DNA of 64,000 nt, from assembly GCA_016784605.1 (NCBI GenBank), contig JADHUI010000007.1, positions 1 to 64,000 of the forward strand. Reading direction: 5' to 3'. The notes below the pieces were generated by a model. The model saw only the letters and a program-made list of their open reading frames with translations. It was not told the origin of the DNA and ran no database searches. The translations under genes were made by a program, and so were the position numbers. The stretch is from Fidelibacterota bacterium. Lineage in GTDB: Bacteria; Fidelibacterota; Marinisomatia; Marinisomatales; UBA1611. Shown piece by piece: positions 37,929 through 47,505 of this stretch (the stretch's first letter is position 1; the number at the start of each line of letters is the position of its first letter).

Positions 37929-39212
37929 TTATCTTGATCTCCTTTTTACGAACCATATGTCACCTAAAGTAAATTCTGCCATTAATTGTTGATAATTTTC
38001 ACTTCCTAACGATTCGTTGTATTCTCTTTTTCCTGTACGATATGCTATATCTATTTGATTCATTGTTGCTTTAAATTTAAATCCAAATCCAAACGAAAAA
38101 CTAATGTCGTTTATAGGCGTATTTCCGGAAGATAATTGGTAATTAATGGAATGGAATCCGCTTCTTAATTGGAACTTATCTAAAAATTTCGGCGCTAATA
38201 AATTGGGCGTAAATCGGACAATCCCAATGCTAAATTCGTCCCTTTGAATAACATAATCATTTAAGGGTAGAACAAAGGATAAATTGCTTAAATCTCCCTT
38301 TTCCTTCCATAATAAATATTCGCCAGAAATGGCTATATTTTCTTTCACATTCCAGTCAACTCCGATTTGATATTGAAAGGGTGAATGAATATTATCAGCC
38401 TGACCTTCTACGGCCGACCCTACATCTGATTGATAAGGAAAATCCATGCTATAAATTTCACTATCATGATAGCCGGACTGATTTGTGTCATCAAATGGAT
38501 GATATATTTTTGAAACGTAACTTAGTGGATTTAGAGCATATTGAATCATACCCGAAAAATTTATCGAAGACTCAAAGTTGGATGAATAATACAAATCAAC
38601 AAGTAAACCGGAATAATTATATCTGCCATTAGAATAGGACATAACACCTTCAACATTATTTTTGATTGATTGGCGTGTGGAACCGAATAATAAATGTAAT
38701 TTAGCCCCGACACTATGCGCAGGGTTTGGTGATAGGCCAAATCCAAAATAAAAAGAATTTATACCGCCATAACTATTTAAAGACTTTTTAGTTGATATTG
38801 TATCACCGAATGCAATGAAAGTTGATTCTTTTCCTGTAATACTAATTGATTGATTCCTATAGGGCATTAACCCAAGTCCAAAACTATATTTTTCCTTGAT
38901 CGGAACAATCATTTGCCCAATCCCAAGCAACGTTTGGCCGTTCATTCCTTCGAAAGAAGAAAACATCGATTGATCATTTATATATGATATATTTAATCGA
39001 GTGTATTTTAATCTCATCCAAGTTGCCGGGTTGTTTACTGATGTGCCTAATTGGAATGTAGGTGAGATAGAATTTCCACCCATACCCATGATACTTGCTG
39101 CTGAATTAGACGGGACACCGCCAAAGCCATAACCATTTAATAAACTTTGCGCACTTAATATATTACTCAGAAGGAATAGGATAATAATCAAAAAAGAATT
39201 ATGGCGTTTCAT
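37929..39212 (-). CDS. Outer-membrane beta-barrel protein, FadL/PorV-like
   Basis: 427 residues from ATG at 39212 (MKRHNSFLIIILFLLSNILSA signal peptide), with GGAGA seven bases upstream. The N-terminal part GGVPSNSAASIMGMGGNSIS...SVNNPATWMRLKYTRLNISY resembles the start of FadL/PorV superfamily barrels, in which a hatch segment precedes 14 strands. Alternating strands continue to the end. Transported substrate unknown. The start overlaps the preceding lipoprotein gene by 14 bases. Confidence 0.65.
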   Translation of the reverse strand: MKRHNSFLIIILFLLSNILSAQSLLNGYGFGGVPSNSAASIMGMGGNSISPTFQLGTSVNNPATWMRLKYTRLNISYINDQSMFSSFEGMNGQTLLGIGQMIVPIKEKYSFGLGLMPYRNQSISITGKESTFIAFGDTISTKKSLNSYGGINSFYFGFGLSPNPAHSVGAKLHLLFGSTRQSIKNNVEGVMSYSNGRYNYSGLLVDLYYSSNFESSINFSGMIQYALNPLSYVSKIYHPFDDTNQSGYHDSEIYSMDFPYQSDVGSAVEGQADNIHSPFQYQIGVDWNVKENIAISGEYLLWKEKGDLSNLSFVLPLNDYVIQRDEFSIGIVRFTPNLLAPKFLDKFQLRSGFHSINYQLSSGNTPINDISFSFGFGFKFKATMNQIDIAYRTGKREYNESLGSENYQQLMAEFTLGDIWFVKRRSR

Positions 39213-40422
39213 ATAAAATCTCCAATCTGAAATCATCAATTTGATTACTATTATCAATTTCTACTGTTATAAACGGATCATTACTATCATTCGATTTAAG
39301 TATAATACCATAATTTGCCACATTACCTAAAGTGATGTTTTGCAAAAAGTTTTTCATCGAAAATTTAAACATGTTATTTGTATAGGAAGCTGAAGAAATA
39401 AATGAAGCATTGCCCGTATAAGGATCTTCAGCAAACCACTGTCCGACAATTGTTGTATCTATGTTTATCGCATAAGCGTTTATGTTATAACCTGCTGTGA
39501 TAGAATTGGATGCATAACAGTATAAATTCGCAGATCGAATCAAGGAATAGATCGGTAAATCTAATGAATCAAAATCAAATGATATGATTGATTTATATCC
39601 AGAGCCAGAGCTGACTAACCATTCAGGATAGGTCAACAATATATCGCCTTGATTCCCGGTCATTACCGACAAATCACCTTCAGTCAGGAAAGTTGATTCT
39701 GATGTGTCTATGGTGGTTGTATCATCCGTGGTTGTGGTTAATCTATAATATATAATGATTCTAGGTCCAAAGCTTCCAGTGGAATAATTTCGACTATAAG
39801 ACCTATAGATAGTATCTAGCGTCGTTGAGCTAACCATTTTAAAAGTCCGGACAATATTAGAATCTGTTGTATCTGTTAAAGTGGATAATAATTGGGATAC
39901 ATCTAATGTATAATTTGTTTGTTCATATAAGTCGGACGTATCGCTCAATACATTGATAGAAGGAACGCCCAATTGAACCCATTCATTTAAAGATGTATCT
40001 AAGGTATTATAATTATCAGTGTATTCTTCAAAACTAAATTCATGAGAAAAACCGACCCCTGAAATAAAGTTTGTAGTCTGCGTGCTATCATTTGCAGTTA
40101 TAAATAGAGATAAACTATCTACTTGAATGTTAGAATCAAGAAATGTGGACCAATATTGTCCATTGGTGGCTCGATCTTTAATGGTAAATAAATTGTAGTC
40201 TATCGTATAAATAGAATCCGAACCATAGTAGAGATATTTTAATGTACCAATCTCTGGAGGGGTTTGGTAAGAAGTTCCATCGATAGAATAGACGGTTAAT
40301 GTATCTAGATTCAAGCCAATATGATTTAAATCAGCTTCAACTGTATTTTCTGCGCATTGCCACGAAAGACTCAAAACAATCGCACTTATCGGAAGGTAAA
40401 GTATACCTCTAAGAATTCTCAT
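39199..40422 (-). CDS. Large Ser/Thr-rich lipoprotein, unknown function
   Basis: 407 residues from ATG at 40422 (a TTG lies five codons earlier). The signal peptide ends in a lipobox-like SWQC-AEN (about Cys22). The body is rich in Ser, Thr, Asp and Tyr with no recognised domain. The C-terminal 140 residues, including ASFISSASYTNNMFKF and NYGIILKSNDSNDPF, recall DNRLRE-type beta domains seen in cell-surface proteins. It is followed with overlap by the FadL-like barrel, with which it may pair. Confidence 0.55.
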   Translation of the reverse strand: MRILRGILYLPISAIVLSLSWQCAENTVEADLNHIGLNLDTLTVYSIDGTSYQTPPEIGTLKYLYYGSDSIYTIDYNLFTIKDRATNGQYWSTFLDSNIQVDSLSLFITANDSTQTTNFISGVGFSHEFSFEEYTDNYNTLDTSLNEWVQLGVPSINVLSDTSDLYEQTNYTLDVSQLLSTLTDTTDSNIVRTFKMVSSTTLDTIYRSYSRNYSTGSFGPRIIIYYRLTTTTDDTTTIDTSESTFLTEGDLSVMTGNQGDILLTYPEWLVSSGSGYKSIISFDFDSLDLPIYSLIRSANLYCYASNSITAGYNINAYAINIDTTIVGQWFAEDPYTGNASFISSASYTNNMFKFSMKNFLQNITLGNVANYGIILKSNDSNDPFITVEIDNSNQIDDFRLEILYETP

Positions 40423-40447
40423 AGTAATAGTGTACAATTAAAAGAGG

Positions 40448-41269
40448 TTAAAGTTTCAATAAAGCCTGTTCAAACTTGTCCGAAACAGCATAATAATCAG
40501 GAGATTCATCCGTTTTTAGGTTGATTATTTGCATTTTTTTCTTGTGAGCTTTGATACCAGGCAATTTTAACAATTTTTCAGAAATTTTATCAGAAGGTTT
40601 ATCGAAAACAACAATTTTATCCGCATAGTGCGCAGCCATTTCATATAGATTAACTTTTTTCCCTTTAGACGTGCTTGGAATTTTTAATCCTGCAAATTCA
40701 ATGTCTGATTTATCCATAACAGCGTATTCATTAAAGTCATGGATTGCCATAACAGTTTTGATTTTTTTATAGAATTCTTTTCCCTCGTAAAATTCTTTAT
40801 ATAAACCTGGAATAAATGCTGCTTGCCATCCATTGCAAACAAAAACATCTGGAGTCCAAAATAAATGAGGCAATGTGGCTAAAACAGCTTTACCAAAGAA
40901 GCCATACCTTTCACCATTGTCTGACAGTACACGACCATTTTTAGACTTATATAACAAGTTTGTTAATGGTTTAAACCAGTGATCATCTTCAAGGAAATAA
41001 ATTTGAACTCTTGATTTTGGAATGAAAGCGCTTTTTGCAGATGCAACATGTGATTCACCGCCAAACTCAAAGGGTATTTCTCTAAGCCTAATGACTTCTC
41101 TTAAAATATACTTTCGTTCGCTTACAAATCCATATTTAGGAATTATTGTTCTTATATCATGTCCTTTTTCCTGTAAGAGGAAAGGAACATTTGTTGAAAA
41201 GTCTGCAATAGAAGTTACATTTGCAAACGGGATGATTTCAGTGGTTACATAAAATATTTTTTTAGCCAT
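40448..41269 (-). CDS. Isolated glycogen/starch synthase N-terminal (GT5) domain
   Basis: 273 residues, about half of a full glycogen synthase. The N-terminal Rossmann half is recognisable: MAKKIFYVTTEIIPFANVTSIADF, VFVCNGWQAAFIPGLYK and VMAIHDFNEY. The KxGGLADV substrate loop is changed to VTSIADF, and the C-terminal GT-B domain with its nucleotide-sugar site is missing, so catalysis alone is unlikely. Stand-alone versions of this domain are known in Bacteroidota annotations. Role uncertain. Confidence 0.8.
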   Translation of the reverse strand: MAKKIFYVTTEIIPFANVTSIADFSTNVPFLLQEKGHDIRTIIPKYGFVSERKYILREVIRLREIPFEFGGESHVASAKSAFIPKSRVQIYFLEDDHWFKPLTNLLYKSKNGRVLSDNGERYGFFGKAVLATLPHLFWTPDVFVCNGWQAAFIPGLYKEFYEGKEFYKKIKTVMAIHDFNEYAVMDKSDIEFAGLKIPSTSKGKKVNLYEMAAHYADKIVVFDKPSDKISEKLLKLPGIKAHKKKMQIINLKTDESPDYYAVSDKFEQALLKL

Positions 41270-41275
41270 ATTGTA

Positions 41276-42097
41276 TTAGTTGATTGAGAGTTGTTTTAAG
41301 GAATCTTTTGCTTTAGGGTAATATTCACTACCAGGAAAATAATCGATTAATTTTTGGAATTCTATTCGGGCTTTATCGATATTTCCCATACTTTGGTGAC
41401 ATAAACCAAGCTTTAATTGAGTATCATCGTCTTTATCTGTGCCAGGGAATGAAAAGACTTTTTCAAATTCAATGACTGCTTGTTTATAACTTTTCTTGGC
41501 GTATAAACATTCCCCAAGCCAATACTGACTATTATCCGCTAAATCATTTGTTTGGTCTGCGGATACTAATTCACGGAAACCGGCAATGGCTTCATCGTAT
41601 TCTAAGTTTTGAAAATGGCCTAAACTTTCCATATACTTCTTCTTATACTGAGCCGAATTATATTTAGGTTCATTCATCAAGGGTCTTCCCGACTTTAGGT
41701 TCGCCATTTCACTGTAACTATTTGTTAATGTAACAATTTTATTTTCAACCATAACAAGTTTATTGAAGATTTCAAGCGCTGTACTATCTCGAAATTGAGC
41801 TTGATTCTCGATCATCATAATTTTATTATTGAGCGTGTTAATGCGTTTCATCAATACAAGCGTAATGGAATCTTGTTGGGCTTTTCCTCCGACAGCTTGT
41901 TTAAATGCAGACATCAGTTCTGGAAGCAGAATCTGATTATTAGTCTCAAGAGAATCTACTTGCACGCGAACGCGGTCAATTTTCGCATTTAATCGACGTA
42001 ATTCTCGATCATTTGACTTTTGACCAAATAGAGTGCTTAGAAGCAGAATAAACGTAATGCTCTTGAGTATTTTAAATAACACTATGGGTTTTTTCAT
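41276..42097 (-). CDS. CpoB/YbgF-like periplasmic TPR protein
   Basis: 273 residues from ATG at 42097. A signal peptide (KILKSITFILLLSTLFG) precedes a coiled-coil N-terminal region (about 28-115, RRLNAKIDRVRVQVDSLETN) and a C-terminal TPR domain (about 145-270) with YWLGECLYAKKSYKQAVIEF and GLCHQSMGNIDKARIEFQKL. This coiled coil plus TPR order is that of CpoB (YbgF), which coordinates peptidoglycan synthesis with outer-membrane constriction. It follows the mre-mrd-rodA run, consistent with a cell-wall role. Confidence 0.75.
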   Translation of the reverse strand: MKKPIVLFKILKSITFILLLSTLFGQKSNDRELRRLNAKIDRVRVQVDSLETNNQILLPELMSAFKQAVGGKAQQDSITLVLMKRINTLNNKIMMIENQAQFRDSTALEIFNKLVMVENKIVTLTNSYSEMANLKSGRPLMNEPKYNSAQYKKKYMESLGHFQNLEYDEAIAGFRELVSADQTNDLADNSQYWLGECLYAKKSYKQAVIEFEKVFSFPGTDKDDDTQLKLGLCHQSMGNIDKARIEFQKLIDYFPGSEYYPKAKDSLKQLSIN

Positions 42098-42172
42098 AAA
42101 TTGGATCCGATTAAGATTAAAAAAATCGAACAAGAATTTAAGTCTTTATCCAAAAAACAACAATAAATCAAT

Positions 42173-43402
42173 TTAGGTAGAATGATTTTCACTCAAATTC
42201 ATAACTAGCCCTATCATTAGAAAGGAAGAAAGTAAAAAACTACCCCCAGCAGAGATAAAAGGAAGCGGTAATCCCTTCACAGGAATTAGCCCAACTGTCA
42301 TAGCGGTATTCACAAATACATGCGAAATTAAAATAGTTGCTATCCCAATCAGAACAAGGGCTGAAAATCGATCATTGGAAAAGGCGGAAAATTTTATAGT
42401 TTTGATAATCATAATACTAAAAAGACATAATATTATTGCAATGGTAACAAAACCTAATTCTTCTCCAATAACGGATAGAATAAAATCAGATTCTTGGACG
42501 GGTAGAAATTTCAAATGTGTTTGAGTCCCCTCTCTCCATCCTTTACCCCAAAATCCACCAGATCCAATTGCAGTAATACTTTGCAATATTTGATACGCTG
42601 CGCCATATGGATCTTTGCTCGGATCAAATAATGTTAATACACGTTTTTGTTGATACGGCTGCAAAGAATTCCATAGTATGGGTGATAATAATCCTAAAAA
42701 TATATTGGAAAAATATAATCCAATCCCAATCAATATTTTGGGTTTTGACATGTAGAGAATAATGCCCAGTGAAATTCCCCAAACAGCGAATGCGATAGAA
42801 TTAAATCCTGTTAAAACACTTAATAATGGCGCAACAAGTAAAAAGAGATGATATGGCCTTGCACCTGCCCAATAAAGAATTGGCATAATAGGTGCAACCA
42901 TCACGACCGCCGTTCCTAAATCGGGTTGCTTCAATACGATGGCTGTTGGAATTAATATTATAATAAATGGAATAATTAAGGCTGTCATAAATTTCATTTT
43001 TTTATTTGATTGATCAGATAAATATCGAGAAACAGCAATTATTGTAATTATTTTAACAAATTCGGATGGTTGAATAGCAAAAGGTAGTCCGAAAGAAATC
43101 CATCGATGGGTTCCTGCTCTTAAGGGGAGTGCATATGGCACTAGAACAGCCACGATGCCGAAAATATATGCAATATATGCATATTTATGAATGAATGTCC
43201 TTGGAATATGAATTACAATTATAAATAATAATAACGCAGGCATAATAAATATACTCTGTTTATAAAAGGTATTTCCCATTCCCGGAACTTGTTGATGCGA
43301 AATGCTAAATAATGTTACCATGCCGATCAGTAATAATAAAATCGCAAGAGTAAAGTACCCCCAGGGTAATTCACCAATTTGTCGTCTTAAATTAATTTGC
43401 AT
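42173..43402 (-). CDS. rodA: Rod-shape peptidoglycan polymerase RodA
   Basis: 409 residues from ATG at 43402 (a TTG two codons earlier overlaps mrdA). SEDS-family glycosyltransferase with about ten membrane helices. Conserved segments: WISFGLPFAIQPSEFVKI (about 100-120), the catalytic-loop region WREGTQTHLKFLPVQESDFI and ILYMSKPK. It extends glycan strands with PBP2. The start overlaps the end of mrdA, the standard mrdA-rodA pair. Confidence 0.95.
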   Translation of the reverse strand: MQINLRRQIGELPWGYFTLAILLLLIGMVTLFSISHQQVPGMGNTFYKQSIFIMPALLLFIIVIHIPRTFIHKYAYIAYIFGIVAVLVPYALPLRAGTHRWISFGLPFAIQPSEFVKIITIIAVSRYLSDQSNKKMKFMTALIIPFIIILIPTAIVLKQPDLGTAVVMVAPIMPILYWAGARPYHLFLLVAPLLSVLTGFNSIAFAVWGISLGIILYMSKPKILIGIGLYFSNIFLGLLSPILWNSLQPYQQKRVLTLFDPSKDPYGAAYQILQSITAIGSGGFWGKGWREGTQTHLKFLPVQESDFILSVIGEELGFVTIAIILCLFSIMIIKTIKFSAFSNDRFSALVLIGIATILISHVFVNTAMTVGLIPVKGLPLPFISAGGSFLLSSFLMIGLVMNLSENHST

Positions 43403-45170
43403 AGCCAATTAATGCATGATTGGGTTCATTAAATATGTAGTTAAATATATGATGAGCAATTGGGGCAGCAATTGCGCCTCCAGAACCAGAGTTTTCTAAT
43501 AAAATAGTAACGCTAAATATTTCATTGTACCTTTTTGCATACCCAACAAACCATGCGTGTGTTTTTCCATGAGGGTTTTCTGCCGATCCGGTTTTACCAT
43601 ATATATGGACATCTTCATTATTAATTCGCGCTTTTCTTCCAGTTCCTTCTTCAGCATTTATTACATTATACATACTTGAAGATATATAATCCCAAAGTTC
43701 AGGATCTATATTAATGATATAATTATCAAGATGCTTTTCAGATGTAATATTAAAATGAAGGAATGGCGTTTTTCCATTAGTAGCCAATAAATTGATATAT
43801 TTAGCCACTTGAATGGGAGTGACTAATAGTTCTCCCTGCCCAATACCTAAATTAAGTAAAGCACCTTTACTCCAGCCATATTTACCATATCTCTTATTAA
43901 AATAGGATTTGGTTGGTACAACACCCGTTAATTCAACAGGTAAGTCTAAATTAGTTTTAATTCCAAATCCAAAATCTGAAAACCATTTTGCCAAATGATC
44001 TACTTCTAAATGTTGAACAGTTTTATAAAAATAAACATCACACGACTGGGTAATAGCATCTTTAAGATCCATATCACCGTGACCGGTTTCTAACCAACAT
44101 CCAAATAATCGATCTCCAAATTGATAAAACCCAGAACAATTAAGTTGAGCATCCGGATCAAAGCCTGGATTATCCATTAATGCGAAAGCTGATACCATTT
44201 TAATAATAGAACCAGGCTGATATAAGCCTTGAACCATTCTATTCAATAATGGATTATTTGAATCATTAATTACTTTATTCCAGTCTTTGGGAGAGATGAC
44301 CCCAGAAAATAAACCAGGCTCATAAGCTGGAGCACTTATGGCAGAAATAATTTCTCCCGTATTTGAATTTGATACAATAACGGCACCTTTATGCCCAAGA
44401 AGTAATTCTTCAATACGACTCTGGAGCCCAATATCAAATGATGTTATAATATTTTGACCAGGTTCAGGATTAATTTTTTTTAAATTTAAAACATGCCCCA
44501 CTTCTCGACCATGAGCATCTACTTCTAAATAATTAACACCACTTTTACCTTTTAGGTCTAATTCATATTGCTTTTCAATTCCGCTCCAACCTAATAAATC
44601 GCCTAATTTATAGTCATTTGAATTTTCAAGTTTACTTCTGATAGTTTGATCCACTACTTTCACATATCCTAATATGTGTGATATTTTTGATTGACTTGGA
44701 TAAAATCTTTCCGGGAATTGAGAATATGAAATTCCAGGCAAAATGCGTTTATTCTCTTCCAGTTTGCTTATTTGATCGAAAGATAAGTCTTTTGCTAATC
44801 TTGCTGGTACAAACTGCCCTCTTCTATACTTTTTATAATTATTAGTTAATAAACTGGAATCGATATTCACTAAAGTGGATAATAACCCGATTTGTTTAGG
44901 TCTATCCTTCATTTCTCCCGGGACTGCAGTCAGCACGTAAGTCGGATAGTTATCTACGATTATTTGTCCATTTCTATCTAAGATTAATCCCCGAGGGGCG
45001 GGAATGATAACAGTTCGAATTCTATTATTATCAGCTTTGGTTTTATATTTATGATTATTGACTATTTGAAGAAAAAAGTATCTGCCTAATAAAATGGCAA
45101 TTAAAGAAAAGGTTATTCCTATAGCCACCCAATATTGCCGAATAGTTACAGAATTCTCAGCTTTAAGCAC
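43392..45170 (-). CDS. mrdA: Penicillin-binding protein 2 (transpeptidase)
   Basis: 592 residues from a GTG start three bases after the mreD TAG. One N-terminal membrane helix (about 12-32), a dimerisation/pedestal domain (APRGLILDRNGQIIVDN...), and the transpeptidase domain with SIIK (in QGLYQPGSIIKM), the SxN-type SCD, and KTGS. It cross-links peptidoglycan during elongation with RodA. Length is normal. Confidence 0.95.
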   Translation of the reverse strand: MLKAENSVTIRQYWVAIGITFSLIAILLGRYFFLQIVNNHKYKTKADNNRIRTVIIPAPRGLILDRNGQIIVDNYPTYVLTAVPGEMKDRPKQIGLLSTLVNIDSSLLTNNYKKYRRGQFVPARLAKDLSFDQISKLEENKRILPGISYSQFPERFYPSQSKISHILGYVKVVDQTIRSKLENSNDYKLGDLLGWSGIEKQYELDLKGKSGVNYLEVDAHGREVGHVLNLKKINPEPGQNIITSFDIGLQSRIEELLLGHKGAVIVSNSNTGEIISAISAPAYEPGLFSGVISPKDWNKVINDSNNPLLNRMVQGLYQPGSIIKMVSAFALMDNPGFDPDAQLNCSGFYQFGDRLFGCWLETGHGDMDLKDAITQSCDVYFYKTVQHLEVDHLAKWFSDFGFGIKTNLDLPVELTGVVPTKSYFNKRYGKYGWSKGALLNLGIGQGELLVTPIQVAKYINLLATNGKTPFLHFNITSEKHLDNYIINIDPELWDYISSSMYNVINAEEGTGRKARINNEDVHIYGKTGSAENPHGKTHAWFVGYAKRYNEIFSVTILLENSGSGGAIAAPIAHHIFNYIFNEPNHALIGYAN

Positions 45171-45172
45171 AA

Positions 45173-45652
45173 CTATTCTCTGTTAGGATTAATATTATAA
45201 ATAAATTGAATTATCAACATAAAACCTAATGTATAAGCCGTTGTTGAAATCCATTTCATCGAAAATAAACCAATATCTTCTGTAAGGATAGTTTGATATC
45301 TTACCATTGAGAAAACGAGAAAGTGAAAGAATAGAATTGCCATCCAAGATAAAGTAAAATAAGTATGGTTTATATTTGGACTTTTTATTCTCAAATACCC
45401 TGAAATATAGGCGGTTATAATATAAGTTAAAGGTGTCAGTCCGAAGTAAGATGATACTCCAGCAAGATCCACAAATAGCCCTAATATAAAACCAATAATT
45501 ACCCCTTGAAATCTACCTTGGCGTATGGCTACATACATAATAAATATTATTGGAAAATCTGGGCGTATTGTACTGATGGCGAGTAGTTCACTAAAAAGAA
45601 ATTGGAAAAAGAAAACTATTATTGAAGGAAGTATATATTTAATTAAAATCAT
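45173..45652 (-). CDS. mreD: Rod-shape determining protein MreD
   Basis: 159 residues, almost entirely hydrophobic with about five membrane helices. Family-like segments are RPDFPIIFIMYVAIRQGRFQGVIIGFILGLFVDLAG. It is an inner-membrane partner of MreC and PBP2 in the elongasome. The start overlaps mreC by 14 bases. Identification rests on hydropathy plus its place between mreC and mrdA. Confidence 0.88.
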   Translation of the reverse strand: MILIKYILPSIIVFFFQFLFSELLAISTIRPDFPIIFIMYVAIRQGRFQGVIIGFILGLFVDLAGVSSYFGLTPLTYIITAYISGYLRIKSPNINHTYFTLSWMAILFFHFLVFSMVRYQTILTEDIGLFSMKWISTTAYTLGFMLIIQFIYNINPNRE

Positions 45653-46442
45653 TGGGCTCCGCCTCTGTTATAACAAATATATATTGTAGGCCACTTAAAT
45701 CACTATGGGTTTTCACATGGACTGATTTTTGAGAACTCCACCTTTCATCAAAAACAGCAATAACTTTTCCAACAGGAAGACCGCCGGGGTAAATATTGCT
45801 AAAACCGGATGTTATGACAGTATCATCAATTTCAATTTTGACATTTTTAGGAACTTCTTTTACAACACAATAATCATCATGAGACCATTGGAGGATGCCT
45901 GTTGCGCCACTTGGAAGAATTTTAATACTAAGCCTGTAATTTAAATCTGACATTAATTGAACAATGCAAGACTGTTTACCGACTTCGATTACTTTTCCTA
46001 CAACGCCATTAGCCGTTAATGCAGGTTGATTTATTTTTACTCCATCCTTAGATCCTACATTTAGGGATACAGACAAAAGATTCGGATGCATTCCCTTATT
46101 AATAACTTTTGCAGGTAAAATTCCTAGTTTTGATTCTTCCTTAAACTGAAGCATGGATTTTAAATCAGAATTTTCATCCGCCATGGCAGTCATTTTTTCG
46201 ACTTGAAGCGTCAGAAGGAATATTCTTTCCTTTAATAATTTGTTTTCTTCTTCAACGATAAACATAGATTTAGTCCATGAAATAGGAGAATATATTATAT
46301 TAAATACTTGGAGTGCCGCTCCCCTCACCACAAGCATTTTTGGTGAATTATTTGATAGCAATAAAGTTATAGATAAAAGAAATGTAAATAGAAAAGCGAC
46401 GTGGTCTTTATGACGAACAAGAGCAATGTAAAAGTTGCGCAT
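45639..46442 (-). CDS. mreC: Rod-shape determining protein MreC
   Basis: 267 residues from ATG at 46442. A membrane helix (about 15-30), a coiled coil (about 62-100, EEENKLLKERIFLLTLQVEK) and a periplasmic double-beta-barrel (GVVGKVIEVGKQSCIVQLMSD, DTVITSGFSNIYPGGLPVGKV) are in the family order. It activates PBP2 as part of the elongasome. Only six bases separate it from mreB. Confidence 0.93.
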   Translation of the reverse strand: MRNFYIALVRHKDHVAFLFTFLLSITLLLSNNSPKMLVVRGAALQVFNIIYSPISWTKSMFIVEEENKLLKERIFLLTLQVEKMTAMADENSDLKSMLQFKEESKLGILPAKVINKGMHPNLLSVSLNVGSKDGVKINQPALTANGVVGKVIEVGKQSCIVQLMSDLNYRLSIKILPSGATGILQWSHDDYCVVKEVPKNVKIEIDDTVITSGFSNIYPGGLPVGKVIAVFDERWSSQKSVHVKTHSDLSGLQYIFVITEAEPNDFN

Positions 46443-46451
46443 CAATCACCG

Positions 46452-47483
46452 CTACAACAAAACTTCTTCATACTTTTTCAAATTTTCAAGAACCATTCCT
46501 GTTCCACGAACAATAGATAATAGGGGCTCTTCTGCAACATTTACCGGAATATTGGTTCTTTCTCTTATAATTTGATCAATTCCACGCAATAAACTCCCGC
46601 CACCCGCTAAAATAATGCCTCGTTCTAATATATCTGCTGCGAGTTCAGGAGGCGTTTGCTCCAATGCACGCTTTACTGCTTCAACAATACTATTGACAGG
46701 GTCTTTTAAAGCTTGCCGAATTTCATCGGCAGATACTTCTATTGTTTTAGGTATCCCCGATACGAGATCTCGCCCTTTTACAGCTATTGTATCAGAATGG
46801 TTATTTCTCATAGCTGATCCAACGGATTTTTTTATGAATTCACTCATGGCAATACCGATTTCTAATTTATGTTCATTTCGAAACCATTGTAAAACGGCTT
46901 CATCCATTTCATCACCAGCAATTCGGATAGTTTCTTTTGTCACAACACCATTTAATGAAATAACAGCTATTTCAGTCGTTCCACCACCAATATCAACAAT
47001 TATATTCCCCACAGGTTTACTAATATCTAAACCGATCCCAATCGCAGCTGCAACCGGTTCTTCAATGAGATAGACTTCCTTTGCATTGGCTCTTTCTCCA
47101 GAATCTTTAACAGCTCGACGTTCAACTTCAGTTACACCAGAGGGGACACAAATAACCATTCGTGGTCGCGCCAATCGATTCAGGTTAATCTTTCTAATAA
47201 AGCCCTGAAGCATGCCATCTGTCATTTTGAAATCAGCAATAACCCCATCTTGAAGAGGGCGAACTGTCTCAATTTCTCTGTGAGTACGTCCAACCATTGC
47301 TTTTGCTTTATTCCCTACAGCAACAATTTTATCATTATGCACTGATCGAGCAACCACGGATGGTTCATTAATTACAATGCCTCTCCCTCGTAACCAAATT
47401 AATGTGTTAGCTGTACCTAGATCTATAGCAATATCTCCATAGTTCCAGTTAAAGATGTTTAGCAGTTTGTCTTTGAATTGCAT
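46452..47483 (-). CDS. mreB: Rod-shape determining protein MreB
   Basis: 343 residues, actin-like. Phosphate-1 loop DLGTANTLIW (about 21-30), phosphate-2 DIGGGTTEIAVISL and the adenosine motif ILAGGGSLLRGIDQII are all intact. It polymerises on the inner membrane and guides wall synthesis. Length is normal. It follows a TPR protein gene by 22 bases and starts the mreBCD-mrdA-rodA run. Confidence 0.97.
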   Translation of the reverse strand: MQFKDKLLNIFNWNYGDIAIDLGTANTLIWLRGRGIVINEPSVVARSVHNDKIVAVGNKAKAMVGRTHREIETVRPLQDGVIADFKMTDGMLQGFIRKINLNRLARPRMVICVPSGVTEVERRAVKDSGERANAKEVYLIEEPVAAAIGIGLDISKPVGNIIVDIGGGTTEIAVISLNGVVTKETIRIAGDEMDEAVLQWFRNEHKLEIGIAMSEFIKKSVGSAMRNNHSDTIAVKGRDLVSGIPKTIEVSADEIRQALKDPVNSIVEAVKRALEQTPPELAADILERGIILAGGGSLLRGIDQIIRERTNIPVNVAEEPLLSIVRGTGMVLENLKKYEEVLL

Positions 47484-47505
47484 TTAGATTATACCCAAAA
47501 TTTTG

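Noticed and set aside
39721-39870. Thr/Asp-rich runs in the lipoprotein gene as a tandem repeat or phase-variable tract
   Set aside because: The DNA shows no regular unit. Composition bias alone explains the protein-level repetition.
46615-47073. 152-codon plus-strand ORF opposite mreB
   Set aside because: Pure antisense shadow of a highly conserved gene; no ribosome site and low-complexity Ser/Ile/Thr composition.
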